NCBI RefSeq assembly: GCF_900172325.1
Contig: NZ_FWFR01000001.1
Span: forward strand, 248,001-312,000
Length of the DNA: 64,000 nucleotides
DNA from: Oceanibacterium hippocampi
GTDB lineage: Bacteria; Pseudomonadota; Alphaproteobacteria; Sneathiellales; Sneathiellaceae
Direction of reading: 5' to 3'
Shown: one piece after another, positions 32,588 to 43,687 of the stretch
Numbering within the stretch: position 1 is the first letter of the stretch
Layout: each line of letters starts with the position of its first letter
Position numbers and translations under genes: made by a program
Notes under the pieces: generated by a model
What the model was told of the DNA's origin: nothing
The model's database searches: none
What the model saw: only the letters and a program-made list of their open reading frames with translations

Positions 32588-33439
32588 GTGGCGAACGTCC
32601 TATCCATCCAGTCCCAGGTCGTCTGGGGTCACGTCGGGAACTCGGCCGCCGCCTTCGCGCTGCAGCGCCTCGGGCACGAGGTCTGGCAGATCCCGACGGT
32701 GCTGCTGTCCCATCATCCGGGCCACGGCAATCCGGCCGGGCAGGCTTTCGACGCTGGCCTGATCGACCGGATGGTCGACAGCATCGCCGCCCAGGGCGTG
32801 CTCGCGGCCAGCGCCGGGATCATCTCCGGTTATGCCGCTACGGTCGCGAACGCTGAGGCGATCGGTCGCGCGGCGGCGCTGGCGCGGGCTGCCAACCCGT
32901 CGACGATATGGCTTTGCGATCCGGTCTTCGGCGACTTCGACACCGGGATCTATGTCGAGGCCGGACTGCCCGACTTCTACTGGAATCACCTGATGGCCGG
33001 GGCCGATATCGCGACGCCGAACCAGTTCGAGCTTGGCAGGATGACCGGGATTCACATCGACAGCCTGACGACGGCGCTACGTGCGATCGAATCGATCCGG
33101 GCGAAGGGACCGGCCGCTGTGGTCGCGACCTCGGTGCTGCTGCCGGAACTCGGCGAGGAGCGGATCGGCACGCTCGCGATCAACCGGGACGGCGCCTGGC
33201 TGGTCACGACACCGCGTCTCGACGCGCCGCAGAAGGGCACCGGCGACGTCTTCGCGGCACTGCTTCTCGGGCATCTGCTAAACGGACGGGAGATGGGGGA
33301 CGCTCTCGCCGCCGCGGTCGGCAGCGTCTATCGCCTGCTCGGCGCGAGCGTTGCAGCGAACAGCCCGGAAATGCTACTAGTCGAGGCTCAGGCGGCGCTC
33401 GCCGAGCCGGCGTCGGTGACCCTTCGCCGGCTCGGCTGA
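32588..33439 (+). CDS. pdxY: pyridoxal kinase
   Basis: The 283-residue ribokinase-fold enzyme phosphorylates pyridoxal, salvaging vitamin B6. It begins NVLSIQSQVVWGHVGNSAAAF, the family signature for the pyridoxal pocket. It has the VLLSHHPGHG segment, WLCDPVFGD for Mg/ATP, and the anion-hole GTGDVFAALLLG with the catalytic Asp near residue 221. I use the GTG at 32588, six bases after GGGAGA, because the preceding codons are not family-like. It converges on asd with four bases between stops and no space for a terminator. Confidence 0.94.
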   Translation: MANVLSIQSQVVWGHVGNSAAAFALQRLGHEVWQIPTVLLSHHPGHGNPAGQAFDAGLIDRMVDSIAAQGVLAASAGIISGYAATVANAEAIGRAAALARAANPSTIWLCDPVFGDFDTGIYVEAGLPDFYWNHLMAGADIATPNQFELGRMTGIHIDSLTTALRAIESIRAKGPAAVVATSVLLPELGEERIGTLAINRDGAWLVTTPRLDAPQKGTGDVFAALLLGHLLNGREMGDALAAAVGSVYRLLGASVAANSPEMLLVEAQAALAEPASVTLRRLG

Positions 33440-33443
33440 GTCG

Positions 33444-34466
33444 TCAGGCCGCCTTCTTCAGGAAGCGGCGGCCAACCAGCTCGGCGATCTGAACCGCGTT
33501 CAGTGCCGCGCCCTTGCGCAGGTTGTCCGAGACCACCCAGATATTCAGGCCGTTCTCGATCGTCGGATCCTCGCGGATCCGGCTGACGAAGGTGGCGAAC
33601 TCGCCGACACAGTCGACCGGCGTGATGTAGCCGCCATCCTCTCGCTTGTCATAGACCATGACGCCCGGCGCCTCGCGCAGGATCTCGCGCGCCTCGTCGG
33701 CGGAAATCGGGTTCTCGAACTCGATGTTCACCGCTTCGGCATGCCCGACGAAGGTCGGCACGCGGACGCAGGTCGATGTCAGCCTGATCTTGCGGTCGAG
33801 GATCTTCTTGGTCTCGGCCACCATCTTCCATTCCTCCTTCGTCGAGCCGTCATCCATGAAGACGTCGATATGGGGAATGACGTTGAAGGCGATCTGCTTG
33901 CTGAAGATCTCCGGCGTCGGCGGATCGTTGACGAATACGCCCTTGGTCTGGTTGAACAGCTCATCCATCGCCGCATGCCCCGCGCCCGAGGTCGACTGAT
34001 AGGTCGAGACCACGACACGGCGGATCGTCGCATGATCGTGCAGCGGCTTCAGGGCAACGACGAGTTGCGCCGTCGAGCAGTTCGGGTTGGCGATGATGTT
34101 CCGCCGCGTATAGCCGGCCGCCGCGTCCGGATTGCATTCCGGCACGATCAACGGCACGTCCTCGTGCATGCGGAAATACGAGGCATTGTCGATCACCAGG
34201 CAGCCCTGCGCGGCGGCCTTCGGCGCGAACACCTTCGAGACCTCGCTTCCGGCCGAGAACAGCGCGAAATCGAAACCGGTGAAATCGAAGGTCTCCAGCG
34301 CCTTCGCTTTGAGCACGGTATCGCCATACTGGACGTCTTTGCCGACCGAACGGTTCGACGCGAGTGCCACCACCTCGGTAGTGGGGAATTCGCGCTCGGC
34401 AAGAATATTCAGCATCTCTCGGCCCACGTTACCCGTGGCGCCGACAACGGCGACGCGATAGCCCAT
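33444..34466 (-). CDS. asd: aspartate-semialdehyde dehydrogenase
   Basis: The 340-residue enzyme reduces aspartyl phosphate to aspartate semialdehyde, the branch point to lysine/diaminopimelate, methionine and threonine. The NADP-binding GATGNVGREML is at 9-19 and the nucleophile Cys130 is in NPNCSTAQL. The STYQSTSGAG segment and a C-terminal catalytic region with the expected His and Arg complete the family pattern. It lies 56 bases after leuB and appears to close the long ffh-to-asd minus-strand run. Confidence 0.98.
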   Translation of the reverse strand: MGYRVAVVGATGNVGREMLNILAEREFPTTEVVALASNRSVGKDVQYGDTVLKAKALETFDFTGFDFALFSAGSEVSKVFAPKAAAQGCLVIDNASYFRMHEDVPLIVPECNPDAAAGYTRRNIIANPNCSTAQLVVALKPLHDHATIRRVVVSTYQSTSGAGHAAMDELFNQTKGVFVNDPPTPEIFSKQIAFNVIPHIDVFMDDGSTKEEWKMVAETKKILDRKIRLTSTCVRVPTFVGHAEAVNIEFENPISADEAREILREAPGVMVYDKREDGGYITPVDCVGEFATFVSRIREDPTIENGLNIWVVSDNLRKGAALNAVQIAELVGRRFLKKAA

Positions 34467-34522
34467 TTTCTTCTTCCCTATGCGCCGGGCGACGCCCAGC
34501 GCGACGCCCTTCTGGTGCTTCT

Positions 34523-35635
34523 TCAGGCGGCCTGTTTGTCCAGTTCACGGACAATGGCGTCGCCCATGGTCGAGGTCGACACCTTGGCCTTGCCGGTCGA
34601 CATGATATCGGCGGTCCTGAGGCCCCCGGCAAGGACCTGCTGGACCGCGGTCTCGATCATCGTGGCGTCATCGGCAAGGTCGAAGGAATAACGCAGCGCC
34701 ATCGCGAACGAGAGCAGCGTCGCGATCGGGTTCGCCAGTTCCTTGCCCGCGATATCCGGGGCCGATCCGTGCACCGGCTCGTAGAGCGCATGGCGACGCC
34801 CGGTCGCGTCGGCATCACCGAGCGAGGCGGACGGCAGCATGCCGAGAGAGCCGGTCAGCATCGCCGCCTCGTCCGACAGGATATCGCCGAACAGGTTGTC
34901 GGTGACGATGACATCGAACTGCTTCGGCGCGCGGACGAGCTGCATGGCGGCATTGTCGGCATACATGTGCTCGAGCCCGACGTCGGCATATTCCGCGTCG
35001 TGCAGCTTCTGCACTTCCTCCCGCCACAGCACGCCAGATTCCATGACGTTCGCCTTCTCGCAGGACGTCACCCGGTTGCCCCGCTTGCGCGCCAGCTCGA
35101 AGGCAACGCGCGCGACACGGTGGATCTCGGAGGTCGTGTAGACCTGCGTGTTGACGCCCCGGCGCTCGCCGTTGCCGAGATCCTCGATCCCGCGCGGCTC
35201 GCCGAAATAGACGCCGCCGGTGAGTTCACGGACGATCATGATGTCGAGTCCCTCGACGATCTCCGGCTTCAGCGACGAAGCCTCGACGAGCGCGCTGAAA
35301 CAGATCGCCGGGCGCAGGTTGGCGAACAGGCCGAGTTCCTTGCGGAGCCGGAGAAGACCGCGCTCCGGCTTGACCGAGAAATCGAGATTGTCCCACTTCG
35401 GGCCGCCGACGGCGCCGAGCAGGACGGCATCGGCTGCCTGGGCCTTCTCCATCGTCGCATCGGCCAGCGGCACGCCGTGGGCGTCGATCGCCGAACCGCC
35501 GACGAGGTCCTCTTGCAGCGCGAAGCTCACATGCCGCCGATGGTCCATCCATTCGACGACGCGATAAACCTCGCGCATGACTTCCGGGCCGATCCCGTCA
35601 CCCGGCAGAACCAAGAGGCTCCTGTTCGATGCCAT
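34523..35635 (-). CDS. leuB: 3-isopropylmalate dehydrogenase
   Basis: The 370-residue NAD-dependent enzyme performs the third leucine-specific step, oxidising and decarboxylating 3-isopropylmalate. [12 protein letters not shown] (residues 8-19), the [10 protein letters not shown] substrate loop, [28 protein letters not shown] and the late [16 protein letters not shown] are diagnostic. The ATG at 35635 is used, with a TTG six codons upstream rejected. It is in order leuC-leuD-leuB, 33 bases after leuD. Confidence 0.98.
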   Translation of the reverse strand: MASNRSLLVLPGDGIGPEVMREVYRVVEWMDHRRHVSFALQEDLVGGSAIDAHGVPLADATMEKAQAADAVLLGAVGGPKWDNLDFSVKPERGLLRLRKELGLFANLRPAICFSALVEASSLKPEIVEGLDIMIVRELTGGVYFGEPRGIEDLGNGERRGVNTQVYTTSEIHRVARVAFELARKRGNRVTSCEKANVMESGVLWREEVQKLHDAEYADVGLEHMYADNAAMQLVRAPKQFDVIVTDNLFGDILSDEAAMLTGSLGMLPSASLGDADATGRRHALYEPVHGSAPDIAGKELANPIATLLSFAMALRYSFDLADDATMIETAVQQVLAGGLRTADIMSTGKAKVSTSTMGDAIVRELDKQAA

Positions 35636-35668
35636 GTTGTCAACGTCCCCCAATACTCGATTACGAAC

Positions 35669-36280
35669 TCAACGAAACAGCCAGGGCTGCGCCGCCTGCT
35701 GCTCCGCCTCGTAGCGGTCGATCTGCCCGGAACGCTGCAGCGACAGGCCGATGTCGTCCAGACCGTTCATCAGGCAATGCTTGCGGAACGGGTCGATCTC
35801 GAAATGGATCGTGCCGCCGTCCGGGCCGCTGATCGTCTGGCTTTCCAGGTCGACCGTTACGCGCGCATTGGCGCCGCGCTCCGCATCGTCCATCAGCAAG
35901 TCGACCTGCTCCTTCGGCAACCGGATCGGCAGAATGCCGTTCTTGAAGCAGTTGTTGTAGAAGATGTCGGCGAACGACGTCGCGATGACGCAGCGGATGC
36001 CGAAATCGAGCAGCGCCCAGGGGGCATGCTCGCGGCTCGAACCGCAGCCGAAATTGTCGCCGGCGACGAGAATCTGGGCGTTCCGGTAGGCCGGCTTGTT
36101 GAGCACGAAATCGTCGATCTCCGCGCCTTCGGTCGTATAGCGCAGCTCCTCGAAGAGATGCTTGCCCAGACCGGTCCGCTTGATCGTCTTCAGGAACTGC
36201 TTCGGGATGATCATATCGGTGTCGATATTGACCATCGGCAGCGGCGCGGCGATGCCGTCCAGCCTGGTGAATTTTTCCAT
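35669..36280 (-). CDS. leuD: 3-isopropylmalate dehydratase small subunit
   Basis: The 203-residue swivel-domain subunit works with LeuC to isomerise 2- to 3-isopropylmalate. The [13 protein letters not shown] segment (18-30) and the [15 protein letters not shown] motif (76-90) are typical of the aconitase swivel domain. The frame extends 71 codons upstream into leuC, but those codons are not family sequence. It lies 14 bases after leuC. Confidence 0.98.
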   Translation of the reverse strand: MEKFTRLDGIAAPLPMVNIDTDMIIPKQFLKTIKRTGLGKHLFEELRYTTEGAEIDDFVLNKPAYRNAQILVAGDNFGCGSSREHAPWALLDFGIRCVIATSFADIFYNNCFKNGILPIRLPKEQVDLLMDDAERGANARVTVDLESQTISGPDGGTIHFEIDPFRKHCLMNGLDDIGLSLQRSGQIDRYEAEQQAAQPWLFR

Positions 36281-36294
36281 CGCGCGTTCCCCCG

Positions 36295-37701
<1,407 letters not shown>

Positions 37702-37767
37702 GCTCGCCTTCCCCTGTTCCAGATACGCCGGCGCGGGTCGTCGGTCGGCGCTCGCGCGCCGCCGATA

Positions 37768-38160
37768 TCAGGCCGAGGCCGCGTCCTTCGTCCGCGCGCG
37801 GTCGTCGCGCTTCTCGGTGATGCGGGCCTTCTTGCCGCGCAGTTCACGGAGATAGTAGAGCTTGGCCCGGCGGACGACGCCGCGACGCACGACCTCGATC
37901 GAATCGATGCGCGGCGAATAGAGCGGGAAAACGCGCTCCACACCCTCACCGTAGGAAATCTTCCGCACCGTGAAGGAGGCATTGATGCTGCCGCCCGAAC
38001 GCGCGATGCAGACGCCCTCGAAGGCCTGCACACGCTCGCGGGTGCCCTCGACGACCTTGACGTTCACGCGCAGCGTGTCGCCCGGCCCGAATACCGGCAC
38101 CGGCCGTGCCGCGACGAGCTTCTCGATCTGCTCGCGCTCGATCTCCTGGATCACATTCAT
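37768..38160 (-). CDS. rplS: 50S ribosomal protein L19
   Basis: The 130-residue protein sits at the 30S-50S interface. [31 protein letters not shown] and the [25 protein letters not shown] stretch identify it. About 15 C-terminal residues ([12 protein letters not shown]) extend past the usual end. The ATG at 38160 is supported by an AAGGTGA site. It lies 4 bases after trmD, the classic rpsP-rimM-trmD-rplS order. Confidence 0.97.
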   Translation of the reverse strand: MNVIQEIEREQIEKLVAARPVPVFGPGDTLRVNVKVVEGTRERVQAFEGVCIARSGGSINASFTVRKISYGEGVERVFPLYSPRIDSIEVVRRGVVRRAKLYYLRELRGKKARITEKRDDRARTKDAASA

Positions 38161-38164
38161 GCTG

Positions 38165-38926
38165 TCACCTTTGCCCTTGCTTGCGCGCGACATGGCGCGA
38201 CCAGAGGTCGGCCCGCCGAGCGCGTGTCACTGTCTCAGCCTGTTCCTGCCGCCACGAACGGATCTGCCCGTGATGGCCCGATAAAAGAACCGGCGGCACC
38301 TCGCGGTCCCGCCAAACCTGCGGACGGGTGAATTGCGGATACTCCAGCAAACCCGTCTCGAAACTCTCTTCCCGCGTCGAGTCCGCGTTGCCCGCCACGC
38401 CGGGCAACAGACGGACCACCGCCTCGATCAACGCCATCGCCGCCACTTCGCCGCCGGCAAGCACGAAGTCCCCGAGGCTGACCTCCTCAAGCGCATAGGC
38501 GTCGATCACCCGCTGGTCGATGCCCTCGAAACGGCCGCACAACAGCACAACCCCCTCCGCCGCCGCAAGCTCGTGCATGAAAGCCTGATCCATCAGGCGT
38601 CCACGCGGGCTCAGACAAAGGGCGCGGTACCGCGCGTTACCTGCCCCGGCGGCCTCGAGCGCGTCGGCAACGATGTCGGGACGCATGACCATGCCGGGAC
38701 CGCCGCCAAAAGGCGTATCGTCCACGGAGCGGTGTTTATCGCGCGCAAAATCGCGAATGTCCACTGTTTCAAGCGAGACCATTCCGCGATCGAGCGCCCG
38801 CCCGACGATGCTGAGGCCGAGCGGCCCGGGGAAGGCTTCCGGAAAAATCGTCACGACCCGTGCCGACCACCGCAATTCCTCCGCCGCGGCCGCCGCCTCG
38901 TCCCGATCCTGAACGAGCGCGCTCAC
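38165..38926 (-). CDS. trmD: tRNA (guanine37-N1)-methyltransferase
   Basis: The 253-residue SPOUT-fold enzyme methylates G37 of tRNAs reading CNN codons, preventing frameshifts. [38 protein letters not shown], the knot segment [12 protein letters not shown] and [11 protein letters not shown] are diagnostic. The start is the GTG at 38926, which overlaps the rimM TGA as GTGA. The preceding ~38 codons of open frame are rimM read out of frame. The N-terminal ~20 residues before the domain are slightly longer than usual. Confidence 0.95.
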   Translation of the reverse strand: MSALVQDRDEAAAAAEELRWSARVVTIFPEAFPGPLGLSIVGRALDRGMVSLETVDIRDFARDKHRSVDDTPFGGGPGMVMRPDIVADALEAAGAGNARYRALCLSPRGRLMDQAFMHELAAAEGVVLLCGRFEGIDQRVIDAYALEEVSLGDFVLAGGEVAAMALIEAVVRLLPGVAGNADSTREESFETGLLEYPQFTRPQVWRDREVPPVLLSGHHGQIRSWRQEQAETVTRARRADLWSRHVARKQGQR

Positions 38927-39501
38927 GCTTCCGGCTCCGTCTCGCCGGCCGCTGCCTCGCCGTCTCCGGCTTCCGGCAGCAGGCCGTCGAGCGGCCGGAA
39001 GGCGATCCGGCCGGCCCCGATATCGACCGTCGGCACGCAATCCCGCGTGAACGGAACGAGGATCGTCGCACCACCACCGGACGGGGCGATCTCGAGGATG
39101 TCGCCGGCGCCGAAATCATGCACCGCGCGAACCTGTCCCCAGGTCTCGCCGTCGTCGTCGCCGTCCCCGAGACGCACGGCCTCGAGGCCGATCAGGTCCT
39201 CGCGGTAGAAGGCTTCCGGTTCGTCGATCGCCGGCAGCTTGCTGCGCGCCACCATCAACTGCCGACCCTTCAGCGCCTCGGCGGCGTTGCGGTCGCCGAC
39301 CCCGTCGATCCGCACCACCACGTTCCCCTTGGCATTGCCGACGACGCGCAGCCGGTACTCCCGGCCCGCCTCGTCACGCAACGGGCCGTAAGCCGCGACA
39401 TCCTCGGGCACCTCGGTGAAGCTCTTCAGCTTCACCTCGCCGCGGATGCCACGTGCTCCGGTCACGATGGCCAACGGGATCATGGGGTCGTCGTCCGGCA
39501 T
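38923..39501 (-). CDS. rimM: ribosome maturation factor RimM
   Basis: The 192-residue factor assists 30S head assembly and binds S19. An N-terminal RimM beta-barrel ([14 protein letters not shown], residues 16-29) and a C-terminal PRC-barrel ([11 protein letters not shown] onward) are present. The tail after residue 170 is acidic ([14 protein letters not shown]) and is an extension. An ATG six codons later is an alternative start. It is coupled to trmD and 17 bases after rpsP. Confidence 0.94.
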   Translation of the reverse strand: MPDDDPMIPLAIVTGARGIRGEVKLKSFTEVPEDVAAYGPLRDEAGREYRLRVVGNAKGNVVVRIDGVGDRNAAEALKGRQLMVARSKLPAIDEPEAFYREDLIGLEAVRLGDGDDDGETWGQVRAVHDFGAGDILEIAPSGGGATILVPFTRDCVPTVDIGAGRIAFRPLDGLLPEAGDGEAAAGETEPEA

Positions 39502-39518
39502 GGGGTGTCAGCGGCGGC

Positions 39519-39935
39519 TCAGGCCTCCGCCGGCGCCTCTTCGGCCGGGGCTTCTTCCGCCGGGGCGGCCGCCGCTTCGGCAGCCGCCGCAGCCTTGGCC
39601 TCGGCCGCTTCCTGTTGCTCCTTCAGACGCTCCTGGGCCTTCGCCTTCGGCTTCGCCTTCTCCGGGTTGTTGAAGGTCGGCGTGGCGATCAGCCCGGCCT
39701 TGCCGAGGAACGCGGCGACCCGGTCGGTCGGCTGCGCGCCGTGGCCGAGCCAGTACTTGACGCGCTCCTCGTCGAACTGGACTCGGGTCTCGTCGGACTT
39801 GTCCAGCATCGGGTCGTAGCGGCCGATGCTCTCCAGATAGCGGCCGTCGCGCGGGCTGCGCGAATCGGCGACGACGATACGATAATAGGGGCGCTTCTTA
39901 GCACCCATGCGGGTGAGGCGGATCTTCAGGGCCAT
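39519..39935 (-). CDS. rpsP: 30S ribosomal protein S16 with an Ala/Glu-rich tail
   Basis: The 138-residue protein has the normal S16 core (residues 1-88, [21 protein letters not shown] and [16 protein letters not shown]). About 45 additional residues follow, very rich in Ala, Glu, Lys and Pro and ending in a short repeat of APAEE. Similar low-complexity tails occur in other alphaproteobacterial S16 proteins, and their role is unknown. It lies between ffh and rimM. Confidence 0.95.
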   Translation of the reverse strand: MALKIRLTRMGAKKRPYYRIVVADSRSPRDGRYLESIGRYDPMLDKSDETRVQFDEERVKYWLGHGAQPTDRVAAFLGKAGLIATPTFNNPEKAKPKAKAQERLKEQQEAAEAKAAAAAEAAAAPAEEAPAEEAPAEA

Positions 39936-39984
39936 GTCTTTGTGTCCTTCTTCGTTGAACTGGATCGGGGGCCGCGGGCGGCCG

Positions 39985-41337
39985 TTACATCTTCGGCAAG
40001 AGACCCGACAGGCCGGCGCGCATGACGCCCTTCTTGCCGAGCTTCTTCACCTTCTTCATCATCGTTGCCATCTGCTTGTGCTGCTTCAGCAGGCGGTTCA
40101 CGTCCTGGACCGTGGTCCCGGACCCGGCCGCGATGCGGCGCTTGCGCGACGCGGCGATTATCTCGGGCCGGCGCCGTTCCTTCGCCGTCATCGACTGGAT
40201 CATCGCCTCCTGGCGAACCAGGATACGCTCGTCGACATTGGCGGCCGCCATCTGCTTCTTCATCTTGCCGACCCCGGGCAGCATGCCCATGAGCCCCTCG
40301 ATCCCGCCCATCTTGCGCATCTGGCGGAGCTGCTGGGCGAGGTCGTTGAGATCGAAGTGACCCTTCTCGAACTGCTCGGCGAGGCGCTCGGCCTCCTCCT
40401 GCTCGATCGATTCGGCGGCCTTCTCGACCAGGCTGACGACATCGCCCATGCCGAGGATACGGTTGGCGATCCGGTCCGGGTGAAAGGCTTCCAGCGCATC
40501 GAGCTTCTCGCCGGTACCGAGCAGCTTGATCGGGCAACCGGTAATGGCGCGCATCGACAGCGCGGCGCCGCCGCGTCCGTCGCCGTCCATGCGGGTCAGC
40601 ACGATGCCGGTGACGCCGGCCCGCGACTTGAACTGTTCGGCGACGTTGACCGCGTCCTGGCCGGTCAGCGCGTCGGCGACCAGCAGCACCTCGGCCGGCT
40701 GGGTCGCGGCATGCACGGCGGCGACCTCGGCCATCAGCGCCTCGTCGACATGCAGCCGGCCGGCGGTGTCGAGCATCACCACGTCGAAGCCCTGGAGGCG
40801 CGCCGCCTGCAGCGCCCGCTTGGCGATATCGACCGGCATCTGGCCGGCGATGATCGGCAGGGTCGCGATCCCCGCCTGCTCGCCGAGAATCTTCAACTGT
40901 TCTTGGGCGGCCGGTCGACGGGTGTCGAGCGAGGCCATCAGGACCTTCTTCTTCTCCCGGTCGGTCAGCCGCTTGGCGATCTTCGCGGTCGAGGTCGTCT
41001 TGCCCGAGCCCTGCAGGCCGACCATCATGATCGGCACCGGCGGCACGGCGGCGAGCGACAGCCCGGCGCTTTCCCCGCCCAGCATCTCGACCAGCTGGTC
41101 GTTGACGATCTTGATGACCATCTGGCCCGGCGTGACCGAGCGCAGCACCTCGGCGCCAACGGCGCGGGTCCGGACCTTGGCGACGAAGCTCTTGACGACG
41201 GGCAGCGCGACATCGGCCTCGAGCAGGGCCACGCGCACTTCGCGCAGCGCCTCGTCGACATCGCCCTCGCCGAGCGCGCCCCGTTTGGTCAGCCGCTCGA
41301 AGACCTCGCCGAGCCGTCCGCTCAATCGCTCGAACAT
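39985..41337 (-). CDS. ffh: signal recognition particle protein Ffh
   Basis: The 450-residue GTPase recognises signal sequences of nascent membrane proteins and delivers them to FtsY. It has the N domain (1-85), the G domain with P-loop GLQGSGKTT (107-115), [10 protein letters not shown] and a [13 protein letters not shown] motif, and the Met-rich M domain (from about 295). In the M domain, the [20 protein letters not shown] helix binds 4.5S RNA. I use the ATG at 41337 because AGAGG lies seven bases upstream and the N domain starts there. It is first in the ffh-rpsP-rimM-trmD-rplS run. Its leader carries two strong hairpins. Confidence 0.97.
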   Translation of the reverse strand: MFERLSGRLGEVFERLTKRGALGEGDVDEALREVRVALLEADVALPVVKSFVAKVRTRAVGAEVLRSVTPGQMVIKIVNDQLVEMLGGESAGLSLAAVPPVPIMMVGLQGSGKTTSTAKIAKRLTDREKKKVLMASLDTRRPAAQEQLKILGEQAGIATLPIIAGQMPVDIAKRALQAARLQGFDVVMLDTAGRLHVDEALMAEVAAVHAATQPAEVLLVADALTGQDAVNVAEQFKSRAGVTGIVLTRMDGDGRGGAALSMRAITGCPIKLLGTGEKLDALEAFHPDRIANRILGMGDVVSLVEKAAESIEQEEAERLAEQFEKGHFDLNDLAQQLRQMRKMGGIEGLMGMLPGVGKMKKQMAAANVDERILVRQEAMIQSMTAKERRRPEIIAASRKRRIAAGSGTTVQDVNRLLKQHKQMATMMKKVKKLGKKGVMRAGLSGLLPKM

Positions 41338-41374
41338 CGCCATCCCTCTGTCCCGCCGGTTTCCTGCCGACCCG

Positions 41375-41442
41375 ATCGCCCTGTCCGGGGACAAGGCGAT
41401 ACAAACGCAAAATCGCCAGTGCGCGAAACTCGCGGACTGGCG
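41375..41442 (-). promoter_or_regulatory. two strong tandem hairpins in the ffh leader
   Basis: On the minus strand the first hairpin (41442-41414) pairs CGCCAGT with ACTGGCG. It continues inward, after one mismatch, with CGCG/CGCG around a 5-base loop. Thirteen T-rich bases follow. The second hairpin (41400-41375) is a nearly continuous 11-bp stem starting ATCGCC/GGCGAT over a very small loop. The ffh ATG is 37 bases beyond. They could be an attenuator, a protein-binding leader or an mRNA stability element. Confidence 0.55.
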
Positions 41443-41488
41443 TACGCCGCTGGCGCGGCGGTCCCGTCATAGCCATTGATGGGCAGCG

Positions 41489-41519
41489 CTATAAGCCACA
41501 GGTTGGCAGGCTCCGTCAA
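41489..41519 (-). promoter_or_regulatory. probable ffh promoter
   Basis: On the minus strand TTGACG (41519-41514) and TTATAG (41494-41489) are separated by 19 bases, placing a start site near 41482. The transcript would begin about 40 bases before the tandem hairpins. Spacing is slightly long. Confidence 0.45.
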
Positions 41520-41540
41520 GTCACGGCCGCGCGGCGGCGC

Positions 41541-41569
41541 TGGACCGGGAGACGGAGAACGCCTATATC
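41541..41569 (+). promoter_or_regulatory. probable dapF promoter, positioned for a leaderless transcript
   Basis: TGGACC (41541-41546) and TATATC (41564-41569) have 17-base spacing. The predicted start, seven bases after the -10, is 41576, one base before the dapF ATG. Confidence 0.5.
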
Positions 41570-41576
41570 GGCGCAC

Positions 41577-42443
41577 ATGAACGGACGCGCCTTTCGAAAG
41601 ATGCACGGCCTCGGCAACGATTTCGTCGTGCTCGATGCGCGGCGGGAGCCCATCACGCTCCCGCCGGCGACGGCGCGCGCCATCGCCGACCGGCATCGCG
41701 GGATCGGTTTCGACCAGCTTCTGATCATCGAACCGTCCGACCGGGCCGACGCCTTCATGCGCACCCTCAACGCCGACGGCAGCGAATCGGGCGCCTGCGG
41801 CAACGGCACGCGCTGCGTCGGACGGCTGCTGATCGAGGAGACCGGCAGGGACCGGGTGACCATCGAGACTCGCGCCGGCCTGCTGTCGGTCGCCCGCCTG
41901 CCCGACGGGCGCTTCGCCGCCCGCATGGGCCGGCCCCGGCTCGACTGGCGCGACATCCCGCTCGCCCGGGAAATGGACACGCTCCATCTCCAGCTCGCCG
42001 TCGAGGCGGCGGACGGCACCCGGCTTGCCGATCCGGCGGGCGTCAACATGGGCAATCCGCACGCGATCTTCTTCGTCGAGGACGCCGAGGCGATCCCGCT
42101 CGCCGAACTCGGTCCCCGTCTCGAACATGACCCGCTGTTTCCCGAGCGCGCCAATATCGGCATCGTCAGCCCGCTCGGCGCGAACCGGGTCCGCTACCGG
42201 GTCTGGGAGCGCGGCGTCGGCATCACGCTCGCCTGCGGCTCCGGCGCCTGCGCGGCCCTGGTCGCCTCGGCCCGGCGCGGCGTGACCGGGCGCCATGCCG
42301 AACTCGTCGTTGACGGCGGCCTGCTGGAAGTCCGCTGGCGCGAGGAAGACGACGATGTCGAGCTGATCGGCCCGGCGACACTCGCCTACGAAGGCCGTCT
42401 CGGCACCGAGATGCTGCCCGACACGCTTTCGGGAGCGGCCTGA
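41577..42443 (+). CDS. dapF: diaminopimelate epimerase
   Basis: The 288-residue cofactor-independent epimerase converts LL- to meso-diaminopimelate for peptidoglycan and lysine. The two catalytic cysteines are Cys74 (SGACGNGTRC) and Cys220 (LACGSGACAAL), each in its conserved motif. There is no ribosome binding site at a usable distance, and a promoter-like pair places transcription start next to the ATG. Its TGA overlaps the mtaB ATG as TGATG. It leads the dapF-mtaB-ftsY-yciB-DUF3445 run. Confidence 0.97.
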   Translation: MNGRAFRKMHGLGNDFVVLDARREPITLPPATARAIADRHRGIGFDQLLIIEPSDRADAFMRTLNADGSESGACGNGTRCVGRLLIEETGRDRVTIETRAGLLSVARLPDGRFAARMGRPRLDWRDIPLAREMDTLHLQLAVEAADGTRLADPAGVNMGNPHAIFFVEDAEAIPLAELGPRLEHDPLFPERANIGIVSPLGANRVRYRVWERGVGITLACGSGACAALVASARRGVTGRHAELVVDGGLLEVRWREEDDDVELIGPATLAYEGRLGTEMLPDTLSGAA

Positions 42444-43687
42444 TGGCGGCCCCGGAACTCGTCACCTTCGGCTGCCGGCTGAACGCCTATGAATCGGAAG
42501 TCATGCGCGAGCTGGCGACCGAGGCCGGTCTCGACAACACGGTAATCGTCAATACCTGCGCCGTTACGGCCGAGGCCGAACGACAGGCCCGGCAGGCGAT
42601 CCGCAAGCTGCGTCGCGAACGTCCCGACGCCCGGATCATCGTCACCGGCTGCGCCGCCCAGACGGCACCGGCGAAATTCGCCGCGATGCCGGAAATCGAC
42701 CAGATCCTCGGCAATGCCGAGAAGCTGGAGCGGGCCTCCTACACCGAGCACGCGGACAGCCGCATCCTGGTCAACGACATCATGTCGGTGAGCGACACGG
42801 CCGGCCACCTGATCGAGGGCTTCGAAGGCCGCGCCCGCGCCTTCCTGCAGATCCAGAACGGCTGCGACCATCGCTGCACCTTCTGCATCATCCCCTATGG
42901 CCGCGGCAACAGCCGCTCGGTGGCACTGCCTGAAATCGTCGCCCAAGCACGCAAGCTCGCAGAGGCCGGCTATCAGGAAATCGTTCTGACCGGCGTCGAC
43001 ATCACCGCCTATGGGGCCGACCTGCCCGGCGCCCCGACGCTCGGCCAGATGACCCGGCGGCTGCTCGCCCAGGTGCCGGCGATCCGGCGTCTCCGGCTTT
43101 CCTCGCTCGACCCGGTCGAGATGGACGAGGATCTCTGGCGCCTGATCGGCGACGAGGAACGGCTGATGCCGCATCTCCACATGAGCCTGCAGGCCGGCGA
43201 CGACATGGTGCTGAAGCGCATGAAGCGGCGGCATTCCCGCGACGACGCCATCGGGTTCTGCGACCGGGCCCGGGCGCTCAGGCCGGATATCGCCTTCGGC
43301 GCCGACCTGATCGCCGGCTTTCCGACCGAAACCGACGAGATGGCGGCGAACACCCTCGCGCTCGTCGGGGAACTTGGCCTCGTGCACCTGCATGTCTTTC
43401 CCTATTCGGCCCGCGAAGGCACTCCCGCCGCGCGCATGCCGCAGGTCCCGATGCCGGTCCGCAAGGCCCGCGCCGCGGCGCTGCGCGAGGCCGGCGCCCG
43501 CAACCTGGCAGCCTGGCTCGGACGCCAGGTCGGGACTGCGACGGAGTTGCTGATGGAAACCGACCGGCAGGGTCGGACCCCGCATTATGCGAGCGTGAAC
43601 CTCGACGAGCCGGCGCTGCCCGGGACCCTCGTCGCGGCCGAGATCGTCGACCATGACGGCACGGAACTGAAAGCGAGGTGGCGCTGA
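42443..43687 (+). CDS. mtaB: tRNA t6A37 methylthiotransferase MtaB
   Basis: The 414-residue radical-SAM enzyme adds a methylthio group to t6A at position 37 of ANN-decoding tRNAs. The N-terminal cluster ligands are Cys11 (FGCRLNAYESE), Cys39 (VNTCAVT) and Cys70 (VTGCAAQ). The SAM cluster is Cys141/145/148 (CDHRCTFC). A C-terminal TRAM-like segment completes it. The NAYESE form of the first motif fits MtaB rather than MiaB or RimO. It is coupled to genes on both sides by TGATG overlaps. Confidence 0.94.
   Translation: MAAPELVTFGCRLNAYESEVMRELATEAGLDNTVIVNTCAVTAEAERQARQAIRKLRRERPDARIIVTGCAAQTAPAKFAAMPEIDQILGNAEKLERASYTEHADSRILVNDIMSVSDTAGHLIEGFEGRARAFLQIQNGCDHRCTFCIIPYGRGNSRSVALPEIVAQARKLAEAGYQEIVLTGVDITAYGADLPGAPTLGQMTRRLLAQVPAIRRLRLSSLDPVEMDEDLWRLIGDEERLMPHLHMSLQAGDDMVLKRMKRRHSRDDAIGFCDRARALRPDIAFGADLIAGFPTETDEMAANTLALVGELGLVHLHVFPYSAREGTPAARMPQVPMPVRKARAAALREAGARNLAAWLGRQVGTATELLMETDRQGRTPHYASVNLDEPALPGTLVAAEIVDHDGTELKARWR

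Noticed and set aside
37745-37765. GC-rich hairpin between rplS and leuC
   Set aside because: Only a 6-bp stem with no T tract. It is mentioned with leuC but not called a terminator.
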